Below, piece after piece: positions 1-10,878 of a stretch of 55,242 nucleotides of DNA. Position numbers and translations under genes: made by a program. A model generated the notes under the pieces. It worked only from the letters and a program-made list of their open reading frames with translations. It was not told the origin of the DNA and ran no database searches. This stretch comes from JANNNF01 sp040385825 (GTDB taxonomy: Bacteria > Pseudomonadota > Alphaproteobacteria > Rhodobacterales > Rhodobacteraceae). Positions within the stretch are counted from its first letter, which is position 1, and each line of letters starts with the position of its first letter. The stretch spans positions 1-55,242 of the forward strand of contig JAZKGQ010000032.1 of NCBI GenBank assembly GCA_040385825.1, written 5' to 3'.

Positions 1-22
1 AGGGGGGCTGTCTGCCCCCCAC

Positions 23-69
23 GGCGCGAAGACGCGCCTCCCCCCGAGGATATTTTTGCACAGAGGATG
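23..69 (+). repeat. Hairpin plus GGATATTTTTGCACAGAGG element, copy 1
   Basis: A 6-bp stem with AAGA loop (GGCGCG at 23-28, CGCGCC at 33-38) is followed by a C-run and the conserved block GGATATTTTTGCACAGAGG ending in ATG at 67-69. A second copy with the same order lies on the reverse strand at 42176-42227. The T5 tract after a GC hairpin is terminator-like, and the AGAGG at its end is the ribosome-binding site of the cysteine desulfurase gene. A second G6/C6 hairpin (2-20) lies just upstream. Confidence 0.6.
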
Positions 70-73
70 GGGC

Positions 74-1117
74 ATGAGCCGGACCTATCTGGACTGGAAC
101 GCGACAACCCCGCTGCGCCCCGAGGCCAAGGCCGCGATGATTGCGGCGATGGAGGTGGTGGGGAATCCATCCTCGGTGCATGCCGAGGGGCGGGCGGCCA
201 AGGCGGTGCTGGAACGGGCAAGGGCGCAGGTGGCGGCGGCTTTGGGCGCGGAGGGCGCGGACATCATCTTTGCCTCGGGCGCGACCGAGGCTGCGGCTCT
301 GGCTTGCGCAGGGCAGGGGCTGGCCTGCGCGGGGATCGAGCATGAGGCCGTGGCCGCGTGGTGCGACACCTCCTTGCCGGTGGACAGTGACGGGCAGGTG
401 CTGGTGGCGGTGCCGTCGCAGACCGCCTGCCAACTGGCCAATTCCGAAACCGGGGTGATCCAGGATCTGCCGCAGGGCATTGCGGTCTGCGATCTGACCC
501 AAGGGTTCGGCAAGGTGCCCTTGGCCTTCAACTGGCTGGGCTGCCGGATGGGGCTGGTGGCGGCGCATAAACTGGGCGGGCCGAAGGGCGTGGGCGCGCT
601 GGTCATGCAGCGCGGCAGCGATGTGGCGGCCCGGATGCGCGGCGGCGGTCAGGAAATGGGCTGGCGGGCGGGGACCGAAAACCTGATCGGCATTGCCGGT
701 TTCGGGGCGGCGGCAGAGGCTGCGGCACGCGATCTGGCGGCCGGCGTCTGGGACGAGGTTGCCGAACTTAGAAATATTCTAGATCAGGCATTGTCCGCCG
801 CCGAAATGGGGACTATTTCGGTCGGGAAAGCGGGGCCGCGCCTGCCGAACACCCTGACCATCATTGCCCCCGGCTGGAAGGGCGAGACGCAGGTGATGGC
901 GATGGATCTGGCGGGGTTTGCCGTGTCGGCGGGGTCTGCCTGTTCGTCCGGCAAGGTGCGGGCCAGCCGGGTGCTGACCGCGATGGGATATGACGACGGG
1001 CTGGCGGCGCAGGCGATCCGCGTCTCGCTTGGGCCGGGGGTGACGAAGGATGCTGTGCTGCGGTTTGCCGATGTGTGGACCGCCGCCTACGCAAAGGCCC
1101 GCGCGCGGGCCGCTTGA
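74..1117 (+). CDS. Cysteine desulfurase, NifS/IscS class V aminotransferase
   Basis: PLP enzyme that removes sulfur from cysteine as an enzyme-bound persulfide for Fe-S cluster or thiolation pathways in the cytosol. The protein is 347 aa, short for IscS (about 400). The PLP lysine lies in AAHKLGGPKG (K166) and the catalytic cysteine in SACSSGK (C290), the group I type of flexible active-site loop. The start at 74 has AGAGG at 62-66; the upstream TTG in frame has no such site. It is the first visible gene of the SUF operon, 15 bp before sufB. It is distinct from the second desulfurase sufS at the other end of the operon. Confidence 0.9.
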   Translation: MSRTYLDWNATTPLRPEAKAAMIAAMEVVGNPSSVHAEGRAAKAVLERARAQVAAALGAEGADIIFASGATEAAALACAGQGLACAGIEHEAVAAWCDTSLPVDSDGQVLVAVPSQTACQLANSETGVIQDLPQGIAVCDLTQGFGKVPLAFNWLGCRMGLVAAHKLGGPKGVGALVMQRGSDVAARMRGGGQEMGWRAGTENLIGIAGFGAAAEAAARDLAAGVWDEVAELRNILDQALSAAEMGTISVGKAGPRLPNTLTIIAPGWKGETQVMAMDLAGFAVSAGSACSSGKVRASRVLTAMGYDDGLAAQAIRVSLGPGVTKDAVLRFADVWTAAYAKARARAA

Positions 1118-1132
1118 ACAGGAGTAAGGCCG

Positions 1133-2674
1133 ATGGACGTTCTTGATACGCCGATGGATGTGGTTCCATCCCCGATGGAAACCGAAGTGCGCGACGGGGT
1201 TGACCGCGAGACGATCGAAACCGTTCAGGCCATGTCGGGCGCCTACAAGCACGGCTGGGAAACCGATATCGAGATGGAATATGCCCCCAAGGGCCTGTCC
1301 GAAGACATCGTGCGGCTGATCTCGTCGAAAAACGACGAACCGCAATGGATGCTGGACTGGCGGCTGGTGGCGTACCGGCGCTGGTTGCAGATGGAAGAAC
1401 CCAGATGGGCTATGCTGCATTACCCCGAGATCGACTATCAGGACCAGTATTACTACGCCAAACCCAAAAGCATGGCGGTCAAGCCGAAGTCCCTGGATGA
1501 CGTGGACCCCAAGCTGCTGGCCACCTATGCCAAGCTGGGAATTCCGCTGAAGGAACAGATGCTTCTGGCCGGTGTTGAAGGTACCGACCAGCCGCGCCGG
1601 GTGGCGGTGGATGCAGTGTTCGATTCCGTGTCGGTCGGCACCACGTTCAAGGCGGAACTGGCCAAGGCGGGGGTGATCTTCTGTTCCATCTCCGAGGCGG
1701 TGCGCGAACACCCGGAACTGGTGCAGAAGTATATCGGGTCAGTGGTGCCGCAGTCTGACAACTTCTTTGCCACGCTGAATTGCGCGGTGTTTACCGATGG
1801 GTCGTTCGTCTACATCCCGCCGGGCGTGCGCTGCCCGATGGAACTGTCGACCTATTTCCGCATCAATGCCGAAAACACCGGGCAGTTTGAACGCACCCTG
1901 ATCATCGCGGATGAAGGGTCCTACGTCAGCTATCTGGAAGGCTGCACCGCGCCCAAACGCGACACGCATCAATTGCACGCCGCCGTGGTGGAACTGGTGA
2001 TCCTGAAGGACGCCGAGGTGAAATATTCGACCGTGCAGAACTGGTATCCGGGCGACGAGGAAGGCCGTGGCGGCATCTACAATTTTGTGACCAAGCGCGC
2101 CGATTGCCGGGGCGACCGGGCCAAGGTGATGTGGACGCAGGTGGAAACCGGGTCGGCGATCACCTGGAAATACCCGTCCTGCATCCTGCGCGGCGATGAT
2201 TCACAGGGCGAGTTCTATTCCATCGCCATCGCCAACAACGCGCAGCAGGCCGATACCGGCACCAAGATGATCCATCTGGGCAAGCGCACGAAAAGCCGGA
2301 TCGTGTCCAAGGGCATCTCGGCGGGGCGTGCGCAGAACACCTATCGCGGGCTGGTCAGCATGCACCCGAAAGCCACCGACAGCCGCAATTACACCCAGTG
2401 CGACAGTTTGCTGATCGGCGACAAATGCGGGGCGCATACGGTGCCTTATATCGAGGTCAAGAACAACTCGTCCCGTGTCGAACATGAGGCCACCACCAGC
2501 AAGGTGGACGAGGATCAGTTGTTCTACTGCCGCTCGCGCGGGATGGATGAGGAGGAGGCGGTGGCGCTGGTGGTGAACGGCTTTTGCAAGGACGTGCTGC
2601 AAGCCCTGCCGATGGAGTTCGCGATGGAGGCCCAAAGTCTGGTCGCCATCAGTCTTGAAGGGTCGGTCGGGTAG
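1133..2674 (+). CDS. sufB: Fe-S cluster assembly scaffold SufB
   Basis: Scaffold subunit of the SufBCD complex on which Fe-S clusters are assembled. 513 aa, the usual alphaproteobacterial length. It contains the conserved segments SDNFFATLNCAVF, GSFVYIPPGVRCPMELSTYF, SYLEGCTAP and CGAHTVPYIEVKN, with many conserved cysteines, and the C-terminal ending LVAISLEGSVG typical of SufB. The ATG follows AGGAGT by 7 nt. It lies directly downstream of a cysteine desulfurase and upstream of a glycosyltransferase-like gene and sufC, as in other Rhodobacteraceae SUF operons. Confidence 0.97.
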   Translation: MDVLDTPMDVVPSPMETEVRDGVDRETIETVQAMSGAYKHGWETDIEMEYAPKGLSEDIVRLISSKNDEPQWMLDWRLVAYRRWLQMEEPRWAMLHYPEIDYQDQYYYAKPKSMAVKPKSLDDVDPKLLATYAKLGIPLKEQMLLAGVEGTDQPRRVAVDAVFDSVSVGTTFKAELAKAGVIFCSISEAVREHPELVQKYIGSVVPQSDNFFATLNCAVFTDGSFVYIPPGVRCPMELSTYFRINAENTGQFERTLIIADEGSYVSYLEGCTAPKRDTHQLHAAVVELVILKDAEVKYSTVQNWYPGDEEGRGGIYNFVTKRADCRGDRAKVMWTQVETGSAITWKYPSCILRGDDSQGEFYSIAIANNAQQADTGTKMIHLGKRTKSRIVSKGISAGRAQNTYRGLVSMHPKATDSRNYTQCDSLLIGDKCGAHTVPYIEVKNNSSRVEHEATTSKVDEDQLFYCRSRGMDEEEAVALVVNGFCKDVLQALPMEFAMEAQSLVAISLEGSVG

Positions 2675-2680
2675 TCCGGA

Positions 2681-2794
2681 ATGGCGGCGCTTGACATCAC
2701 CACAGGCCGCTGGCCGGATGCGACCGCCCGTTTGTGGCGGGGGATGCGGCATGTTGCCAGCGGCCCGGCCCGGTGCGGCAGGAGGGGTGAATGA
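2681..2794 (+). CDS. Possible 37-aa ORF between sufB and the next gene
   Basis: An ATG at 2681 opens a 37-codon frame beginning MAALDITTGRWPDA and ending with TGA that overlaps the ATG of the following gene (ATGA at 2791-2794). The 116-bp sufB-to-2791 gap is otherwise unused. Tight coupling to the next start is the only argument for translation. There is no recognisable domain and no strong ribosome-binding site, so it may be spacer. Confidence 0.2.
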   Translation: MAALDITTGRWPDATARLWRGMRHVASGPARCGRRGE

Positions 2795-3736
2795 AGATCG
2801 TCGCCGCCATCCGCACCCATGTCTGGGGCGATCAGGAAGACCGGATCATGGCGCAGTTGCGCCCGGTGTTCGGCGATGATCTGTGCGTGGTGTTCCACAA
2901 CCGGCCGCGCGATCTGGCGGTGCCGCTGCCGGTGGTCGATCTGACCGACCGCTTTCTGCGCCGTCACGGGCTGCGCTATCTGGACGATTACGGCTGGCGC
3001 TGCGGCGATTATTTCCTCTATGCGCTGCGGTTGGCCAGGCCCGATGCCGATTTTTACTGGCTGATCGAACCCGATGTGCATTTCACCGGCGATCCTGCCG
3101 ATTTCTTTGCCCGCGCCCATGCCTCGACCGCCGATCTGATGGGGGTCGGGACCGAGGTGCTGAAACCGCATCACCGCTTTGCCACCAGCCTGACCGGGCT
3201 GACCCCGGTGCGCTGCATCTTTGCGCTGACCCGGATTTCTGGCCGCGCCATCGACCGGCTGTTCGGGCTGCGTCAGGAATACAGCAAGACCAGGGTGCGT
3301 CCGCGCAACTTCAGCAATGACGAATTGTTCGTCTGGTCGCATGTCATGGCCGACCCGCTGATGACCACGGCAGAGCTGATCCATCTGGTGCCCGACTGGA
3401 TGGCGGCGAATGCCTTCCGGGCCGATCCTGACATTCTGCTTGACACCCTGGCCGGTGTGACCGGCCCCGGCGTCTATCACCCGGTGCAGTCGCGCCGCCA
3501 TTTCGTGCGGGCGGTCGGGCGGCGGGTGTCGGCCAGTCTGGTGTTTCTGGAACGCATGCGCGATTCGCTGGCCAGCCTGACCGAAGACGAGATGACCGCG
3601 CTGGTGGCCCAGGTGGCCGCAACCGTTGACACCAACCTTTGGGCCGCGCGCCGCGCCGCCCTTGCCGCAATCCCTACAGAGACAGGCCTTTCCGCCCAGG
3701 CGGCCGGATCGCCGGATGAACCAGAAGGACAAGACG

Positions 3737-4491
<755 letters not shown>

Positions 4492-4492
<1 letters not shown>

Positions 4493-5778
4493 TGGCATTG
4501 CCCGCTGCCAAACAGGACGCGCTGGCCGCGCGGATTGCCGGGCTGTCGTTTGACAGCGCAGGCTGGCTGGGTCTGGCGCGCAGCGACGCGCTGGCCCGGC
4601 TGACCGCCATGGGCCTGCCGGGCAAGCGCGATGAATACTGGCGCTATACCGACCCCACCAGCCTTGCGCAGACCACCCCGCTGTCCGCCGCCCGGTTCGA
4701 TGCGGGCGACGAGGCCCCGTTGTTCGACGGCATCGACCAGGTCCGTCTGGTGTTTGTCGACGGGGTGTTCGACGCCGCAGCCTCGGATGATCCGGCGCTG
4801 GCCGGGGTCAGCATCGAACGCCTGTCACAGGCGGGCGGGTCCGACATCCACTGGGCGCGCGACATCTATGGTGTGCTTGAGGCGCGGGGCCAGACCCCGG
4901 TGCAGCGCCCGCTTGCGGCGCTAAATTCGGCCTTCGCCACCGATGGCGTGCTGATCCGGGCAACCGGGCAGGGAACCAGGCCGATATCCCTGATTTATCA
5001 CCATCTATCAGAGACTTCCGATGCGATCCTGCACCATTGCATCAAGGTTGAACCCGGTGCCTGCCTGACCGTGCTGGAAAGCGGGCCTGCGGCGGCCCGG
5101 CTGAACAAGGTGGTCGAGGTCGAGATCGCGGCCGGCGGGCAGTTCCACCACATCCGCGCGCAGGGCCGCGATCACGCCCGCCGCGCCGCCACCCACATGT
5201 TCGCGCGGGTCGGGGCCAAAGGGCTGTTCAAATCCTTCACCCTGACGGCAAATGGCGTGCTGACCCGCAACGAGGCCGTGATCGAACTGGCCGGAGATGA
5301 CGGTCGCGCCCATGTCGCGGGGGCGGCGGTCGGCGACGGCAATTTCCACCATGACGACACGGTGTTCGTGACCCATGCCGCCCTGCGCTGCGAAAGCCGA
5401 CAGGTGTTCAAGAAAGTGCTGAAAAACGGCGCGGTCGGGGTGTTTCAGGGCAAGATCCTCGTCAAGCAGGGCGCGCAGAAAACCGATGGCTACCAGATCA
5501 GCCAGGCCTTGCTGCTGGACGGCGACAGCCAGTTTCTGGCCAAGCCGGAACTGGAGATTTATGCCGACGACGTGAAATGCAGCCACGGGTCAACCTCGGG
5601 GGCGATCGACGATGGCGCGCTGTTCTATCTGCGCTCGCGCGGGGTGCCGTTGAAGGCGGCGCAATCGCTGCTGGTGCTGGCCTTTCTGGCCGAGGCGATT
5701 GCTGAGATCGAGGACGAGGCGATTGCCGAAGACATCCGCAGCCGTCTGGAAGGCTGGCTTGACAGGCATGGTGCGTGA
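4492..5778 (+). CDS. sufD: SufD, Fe-S assembly complex subunit
   Basis: Paralogue of SufB that pairs with it and SufC. 428 aa. It shows GKRDEYWRYTDP at the N-terminus and the conserved C-terminal core NFHHDDTVFVTH, GVFQGKILVKQGAQKTDGYQ and LEIYADDVKCSHGSTSG, the last containing the histidine-glycine motif shared with SufB. The ATG overlaps the sufC stop by one base (TGATG), indicating translational coupling, and the next gene begins immediately after its TGA. Confidence 0.95.
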
Positions 5779-6255
5779 ATGTCCGCAACTCGTGACATGA
5801 TTGGCAGTTGGCGGCACCCGCGCCGGGTGATCCGCCGCCATCTGGACCGCGCGCCGTCAGAACCCTTTGCCTTCAGCCTGCTGGTGGTGTTTCTGGGGCT
5901 GGTGTTTGTTGCGCAATGGCCGCGCCTGTCGCGCGAGGCGACCTTGCCGCCCGAGGTGCCGTTGCAGCCGGCCTTGCTCGCGACCGCCTTGGCCTTGCTG
6001 GCGGCGATCCCGCTGCTCTACGGGCTGGCGGCGGTCAGTCATCTGGTGGCGCGGGCCTTTGGCGGGACCGGGTCCTATCACGGGGCGCGGCTGGCCTTGT
6101 TTCTGGCGCTGCTGGCGGTGGTGCCGGTGATGTTGTTGCAGGGGCTGACGGTCGGGTTTCTGGGGCAGGGGCCGCAGGCCCTGACCCTGGGCATCATCGC
6201 GGCGCTGGCCTTCGTCGCCATCTGGATTTCCATGTTGATCGAGGCCGAACGCTGA
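5779..6255 (+). CDS. Small multi-span membrane protein, YIP1-like, in the SUF operon
   Basis: 158 aa with four hydrophobic segments, about residues 30-46, 65-90, 104-127 and 134-154, after a basic N-terminus (WRHPRRVIRRHLDR). The layout resembles small YIP1-family membrane proteins, which have no known enzymatic role. It starts directly after the sufD stop and its own stop shares a base with the next ATG (TGATG), so it is a genuine operon member. Its position in SUF operons of this group suggests a conserved but undefined role. Confidence 0.7.
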   Translation: MSATRDMIGSWRHPRRVIRRHLDRAPSEPFAFSLLVVFLGLVFVAQWPRLSREATLPPEVPLQPALLATALALLAAIPLLYGLAAVSHLVARAFGGTGSYHGARLALFLALLAVVPVMLLQGLTVGFLGQGPQALTLGIIAALAFVAIWISMLIEAER

Positions 6256-6829
6256 TGGCAATTACCTTTTCCGGGCTGCTGAAACTGGCTGTGCTGACGG
6301 TACAACGGCCCCGCCTTGGCGCGCGGGTGGTGCTGGGGCAGGATCTGCCGATGCCTGCCCGCTGGACGGCGCTGGCGTTTACCGCCGTGGCCTCGGCGCT
6401 GCTGACCCATCTGGCGCTGGCGCTGATGCGCCTGCCCGACGGGGGTCAGATGCTGCTGCCCGGCCCGGTGGCGCTGGCGCTGGTGCAATTCGGGGTGATG
6501 GTGCTGACGGCGATCGCCGCCCACAGGATCGGCCGCTGGCGCGGCGGGCGGGGCAGGATCGAGGACGCGGTTCTGCTGATGGCCTGGTTGCAGTTCATCC
6601 TGCTGTGCCTGCAGGGCCTCCAGATTGTCGCGATGATCGTGCTGCCGGTGCTGGCCGATGTTCTGGGCATGATGGGGCTGGTGCTGTTCTTGTGGCTGCT
6701 GACCGCCTTTGTCGCGGAAATGCATGGGTTTTCGTCGCTTGGCCGGGTGTTCGCGGGCATTCTTGGCAGCATCTTTGCCCTGGCCCTGCTGCTGTCGGCG
6801 CTGCTGGCCTTTGCCGGAGGAGCGCCGGC

Positions 6830-6833
<4 letters not shown>
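6255..6833 (+). CDS. Second YIP1-like membrane protein in the SUF operon
   Basis: 192 aa, with hydrophobic spans roughly at residues 36-56, 69-90, 103-150 and 160-188. It begins MAITFSGLLKLAVLTVQRPR and appears distantly similar in plan to the preceding protein, so the two may form a hetero-oligomer (inference). Its ATG overlaps the upstream stop and its stop overlaps the sufS start (ATGA at 6830-6833). No catalytic motif is visible. Confidence 0.7.
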
Positions 6834-8053
<1,220 letters not shown>

Positions 8054-8063
8054 GTTTTCGGCG

Positions 8064-8092
8064 TTGCGATGCCCGGCGGCAGGCGCTATAGA
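8064..8092 (+). promoter_or_regulatory. Candidate sigma-70 promoter upstream of tRNA-Arg
   Basis: TTGCGA at 8064-8069 and TATAGA at 8087-8092 with a 17-bp spacer. It lies just after sufS and about 100 bp before tRNA-Arg. A 9-bp inverted repeat (CGGCAGGCG 8077-8085, CGCCTGCCG 8126-8134) overlaps its spacer and could act as a sufS terminator-like hairpin or a leader structure. Confidence 0.45.
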
Positions 8093-8190
8093 ACCCGCAC
8101 TGTGCCGCGTCCGGTTGCAAGACATCGCCTGCCGGGGGCAACACAAGCAAGGAAATCCATGCTGCGGTTGGGGTCCAGTCGCAGATAAAC

Positions 8191-8267
8191 GGTCCCATAG
8201 CTCAGCTGGATAGAGCGCTACCCTCCGAAGGTAGAGGCCGCACGTTCGAATCGTGCTGGGACCGCCA
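8191..8267 (+). tRNA. tRNA-Arg (anticodon CCG)
   Basis: Full cloverleaf: acceptor GGTCCCA (8191-8197) pairs with TGGGACC (8257-8263); discriminator G and encoded CCA end at 8267. The anticodon stem CTACC/GGTAG encloses the loop CTCCGAA with CCG at 8225-8227, reading CGG. The T-arm contains GTTCGAATC. The restriction-modification module begins about 115 bp downstream, so this tRNA is a possible historical insertion site, but no duplicated tRNA 3' end was seen. Confidence 0.97.
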
Positions 8268-8382
8268 TTTCCAATGCTTTCCCCCCTGTTCGCCATGCGC
8301 GTACATATGTCGTCCGGTCCGTGCGCCGTTGCCTTGGCGCAGGTATCTTGCCGCCCCGCGCTGTGGCAGGCACTGAACCCCG

Positions 8383-9858
8383 CTACAGGCCGCGCGCCAG
8401 CGCAAAGGCCGCATATTGGCCCGACAGCCCAAGCGCCCCTGCCACCCGTTCAAGGGAAATCCGCTTGAGAAGATCCGCCGTCACCGGCCGCTTTTCATCA
8501 AGAAAGATCATCGCCCCCAAAAGGTCCGTGAACGGCGCTGACTGCACCAGCGACAGGATGAAATCGGCTTCCGCCTCTGACTGGCAGGGCAGGAAATAGA
8601 TGGTGTCATCCAGCACGACCGGCTTGTCGCCTGACGGACCGACCTTCATGAAATTCAGGATCTTGTAGAACCCGGAGATGGCGATTTTCCACGGCGCATA
8701 GGTATACTCCCCGACCCCGAACACCGAAAAGCGCGGCTTGCCCCGATAGATCACGCTGCCCCGCGCCTCCAGCCGTGCGGCGTGCGACAGAAGGTAGGTC
8801 CAGGTCAGCGGCGCTGTCGTGGCGATGCCCGACGTGTCCTCGCCAATCGCACGCTGCGGCACGATCATCACACGGTCGGGCCGACCGCGGCCCCTCGCCA
8901 CGTCCGAGCTTTTGAGAAGCGGAAAGACGAAGTCCGGCTCCAGCTCTGCCCGCTCACCCAGGCCGTTCACAAACCCTCCGTCCGGCAAGGAGGCCAGTTC
9001 CATCACCTTCGAGCAGTCATGCTTTACGCCTGAACGCCAGACATAGGCGCGGTTCGGCCCGATCAGATCCCTGTGCAGAAGATAGGCCGGAACGTCCGAG
9101 ACAAGGGCTTCGTCATGAAAGCCGATCGTTGCCGTCGGGGTTGCCTGCGCCATATCGTCGTAAACGTCGCAATCCTGCGATGGCTCGCCCAGCCCGACGG
9201 GCAGGATGAACAGGCAGGCGTCAACCGCAGCCCCGAAATGCTGCATCGCATCCACTCGGTAGATCGCCGCCCGCCCGACCCGGTCCTGCCTGCGCCATGC
9301 CTGACGCAGCACTTTGCGCGCCACCGAGGTCTTGACCAGCACCGCCAGCCATCCCGACCGCGCCGTCAGCCAGTCAAGCTGGCGCAGCAACATCCATTCC
9401 GAAATGTCGAAATTGGCTTTGCCGGTCATCGCATCCAGCCCCCGATGGGCCTGAAAATTGCTTTTCGCCGGCAGGTTCGTGCTTTTGAGCACCCCCAGTT
9501 CGGCATTCGTGACCCAAGGCGGGTTGCCCAGAACAAGCCACGGCCCGGCAGAGCAGGACAGCAGCGCCTCCCAGTCTGTCGCAAAGAAATCGCCCTGCAT
9601 CACTTCGGCAGACCCGCCGACAAGCTGGCGGGCAGCGGCCACATATTCTTCGTTGATCTCGACGCCCAGAAGGGGCCGCAGGCCTGCAAAGGCGGTCGCC
9701 GCCGCGCACAGAAAGGCGCCGCGCCCACAGGTTGGCTCGACGATGGCCCCCGGCACAATCCCCTGCCGCCCAAGCAGCCGGCACACATCAAGCGCCAGAT
9801 CCGCCGGGGTCTGGAAGTCGCCATATTGCCAGACATCGCGCGTCTTCGATCCCGCCAT
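8383..9858 (-). CDS. Adenine-specific DNA methyltransferase of a type II R-M system
   Basis: 491-aa SAM-dependent DNA methyltransferase. The SAM-binding motif I is VEPTCGRGAF (about residues 40-49) and the catalytic motif IV is NPPW (112-115), the order expected for gamma-type N6-adenine enzymes. The C-terminal half would carry target recognition. The start MAGSKTRDVWQYGDF is preferred over an upstream in-frame start that would overlap the nuclease gene. It lies 2 bp downstream of the gene at 9861-10520, its presumed cognate endonuclease, in one transcript. The recognition sequence cannot be read from the sequence. Confidence 0.87.
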   Translation of the reverse strand: MAGSKTRDVWQYGDFQTPADLALDVCRLLGRQGIVPGAIVEPTCGRGAFLCAAATAFAGLRPLLGVEINEEYVAAARQLVGGSAEVMQGDFFATDWEALLSCSAGPWLVLGNPPWVTNAELGVLKSTNLPAKSNFQAHRGLDAMTGKANFDISEWMLLRQLDWLTARSGWLAVLVKTSVARKVLRQAWRRQDRVGRAAIYRVDAMQHFGAAVDACLFILPVGLGEPSQDCDVYDDMAQATPTATIGFHDEALVSDVPAYLLHRDLIGPNRAYVWRSGVKHDCSKVMELASLPDGGFVNGLGERAELEPDFVFPLLKSSDVARGRGRPDRVMIVPQRAIGEDTSGIATTAPLTWTYLLSHAARLEARGSVIYRGKPRFSVFGVGEYTYAPWKIAISGFYKILNFMKVGPSGDKPVVLDDTIYFLPCQSEAEADFILSLVQSAPFTDLLGAMIFLDEKRPVTADLLKRISLERVAGALGLSGQYAAFALARGL

Positions 9859-9860
9859 CC

Positions 9861-10520
9861 CTAGCGCACCCGGAAGATGCCGCTGACACCCCCCGCCTCT
9901 GCAATGACCCGCCCATACTGAAGCCGCCATTGCAGGGCATTCGAGACGGTGAGATAGCCTTGCAACGGGGGATCCCTGAGCACGGCCTCTGCGATGCTCT
10001 GGGCTTCGATCTCGTCAACCGGCAGGTTCTTGTCCTGCAAGAAGGCCACCACGTCATCTGCATTGCCGTCATTTTCGATGATCTGAAGAATCCCGCGTGT
10101 CATCTGGAAGTCGGCGGTGCGGCTTTTGTCCACAAAGATCGTGTGCCGCATGTCCAACCGTGCCGTCCGGGCAACCGCATCATCTGTCTTTTCATAGACG
10201 AACACGATCAGGTGGTAGCCAAGGCCGTAGATCTTTTGCCTGGCCGACTTGAAGGGGCAAGACGATTGCGGCTGTCTGATGCTGGTCACCTTGATGTCCA
10301 CGTTCAGGTTGGGGATGTCGATGCCCGATGCCGAATTGCCTGCGCCAAATGAGTAGCGGCTTCTGAGGTAGGCGGTAAACTTGTGTTCAAGATAGGTTCC
10401 GACCGCCTTGCCGTCCGTCACCCCGAAAAGCGCGGGCTCATCATACCTCGCCTCAATCTCGGCAAAGGCCGTTGCTTCTGACAGAAGCGCCTCGATGGTA
10501 AGCTGCTCTTTGGCTGCCAA
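9861..10520 (-). CDS. PD-(D/E)xK restriction endonuclease paired with the methyltransferase
   Basis: About 219 aa. It carries YLEHKF followed by GIDIPNLNVDIKVTS: an acidic residue, then D and D-I-K, the spacing of a PD-(D/E)xK nuclease core (about E45, D68, D75/K77). QPQSSCPFKSARQKIYG follows. The frame opens after a TGA near 10566 and has no ATG before the core; a TTG at 10520 is preferred because GGGGGA lies about 8 nt upstream, and a TTG at 10544 is the alternative (227 aa). The nuclease precedes the methylase in the transcript with a 2-bp gap. No controller (C) gene is visible. The target site is unknown. Confidence 0.78.
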   Translation of the reverse strand: MAAKEQLTIEALLSEATAFAEIEARYDEPALFGVTDGKAVGTYLEHKFTAYLRSRYSFGAGNSASGIDIPNLNVDIKVTSIRQPQSSCPFKSARQKIYGLGYHLIVFVYEKTDDAVARTARLDMRHTIFVDKSRTADFQMTRGILQIIENDGNADDVVAFLQDKNLPVDEIEAQSIAEAVLRDPPLQGYLTVSNALQWRLQYGRVIAEAGGVSGIFRVR

Positions 10521-10569
10521 ATCCTGTCCCCCGACACGCTCCAAACGGGCGATGCCGCAAGCGGATCAG

Positions 10570-10600
10570 CCCGACATCCTGTCATCATTCCTATGTCGGG
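10570..10600. promoter_or_regulatory. Inverted repeat upstream of the restriction endonuclease gene
   Basis: CCCGACAT (10570-10577) and ATGTCGGG (10593-10600) form a perfect 8-bp inverted repeat separated by 15 bp, 25-80 bp upstream of the endonuclease start candidates. It could be an operator or an RNA hairpin in the leader. Confidence 0.35.
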
Positions 10601-10654
10601 ACGCTGGCGACTGCAAACCCTTGCGCTGCCGCCACGCTGTATAAAGCGGATGCA

Positions 10655-10684
10655 AAAAAGGCGGGCAATCCGCCCGCCCTTTAT
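10655..10684 (-). terminator. Rho-independent terminator of tRNA-Asn
   Basis: Read on the reverse strand, AAAGGGCGGGC and GCCCGCC form a GC stem with a short loop, followed by a run of six T. It lies about 60 bp beyond the 3' end of tRNA-Asn and separates it from the R-M operon. Confidence 0.75.
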
Positions 10685-10745
10685 CCTGCAACCCGTCACA
10701 ACGCACCATCTTGGGCGAATGACGGGGCGTAACCCTCTGATTTCT

Positions 10746-10820
10746 TGGCTCCGGCGGTAGGGATCGAACCTACGACCAATTGATTAACAGTCAACTGCTC
10801 TGCCGCTGAGCTACGCCGGA
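10746..10820 (-). tRNA. tRNA-Asn (anticodon GTT)
   Basis: On the reverse strand the acceptor TCCGGCG (from 10820) pairs with CGCCGGA, followed by G and encoded CCA ending at 10746. The anticodon loop CTGTTAA holds GTT (plus-strand positions 10786-10788). D-arm GCTCAGCGGCAGAGC and T-arm GTTCGATCC are canonical. Confidence 0.97.
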
Positions 10821-10829
10821 ACTGAGGGG

Positions 10830-10858
10830 TCTATAGCAAGGGTGTCTGGGGGCGTAAA
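10830..10858 (-). promoter_or_regulatory. Promoter of tRNA-Asn
   Basis: On the reverse strand TTTACG (10853-10858) and TATAGA (10830-10835) are separated by 17 bp. The -10 element lies 10 bp before the tRNA 5' end, the expected distance for a tRNA promoter. Confidence 0.6.
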
Positions 10859-10878
10859 GGGGCAAAGCGGGAAAAAGA

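Noticed and set aside
1..20. G6/C6 hairpin at the left edge as a terminator of the upstream gene.
   Set aside because: It has no T tract and the upstream gene is outside the window.
8268..10745. Integrase or duplicated tRNA 3' end marking the R-M module as a classical genomic island.
   Set aside because: No integrase gene and no copy of the tRNA-Arg 3' end were found. The idea of insertion at the tRNA pair rests on position only.
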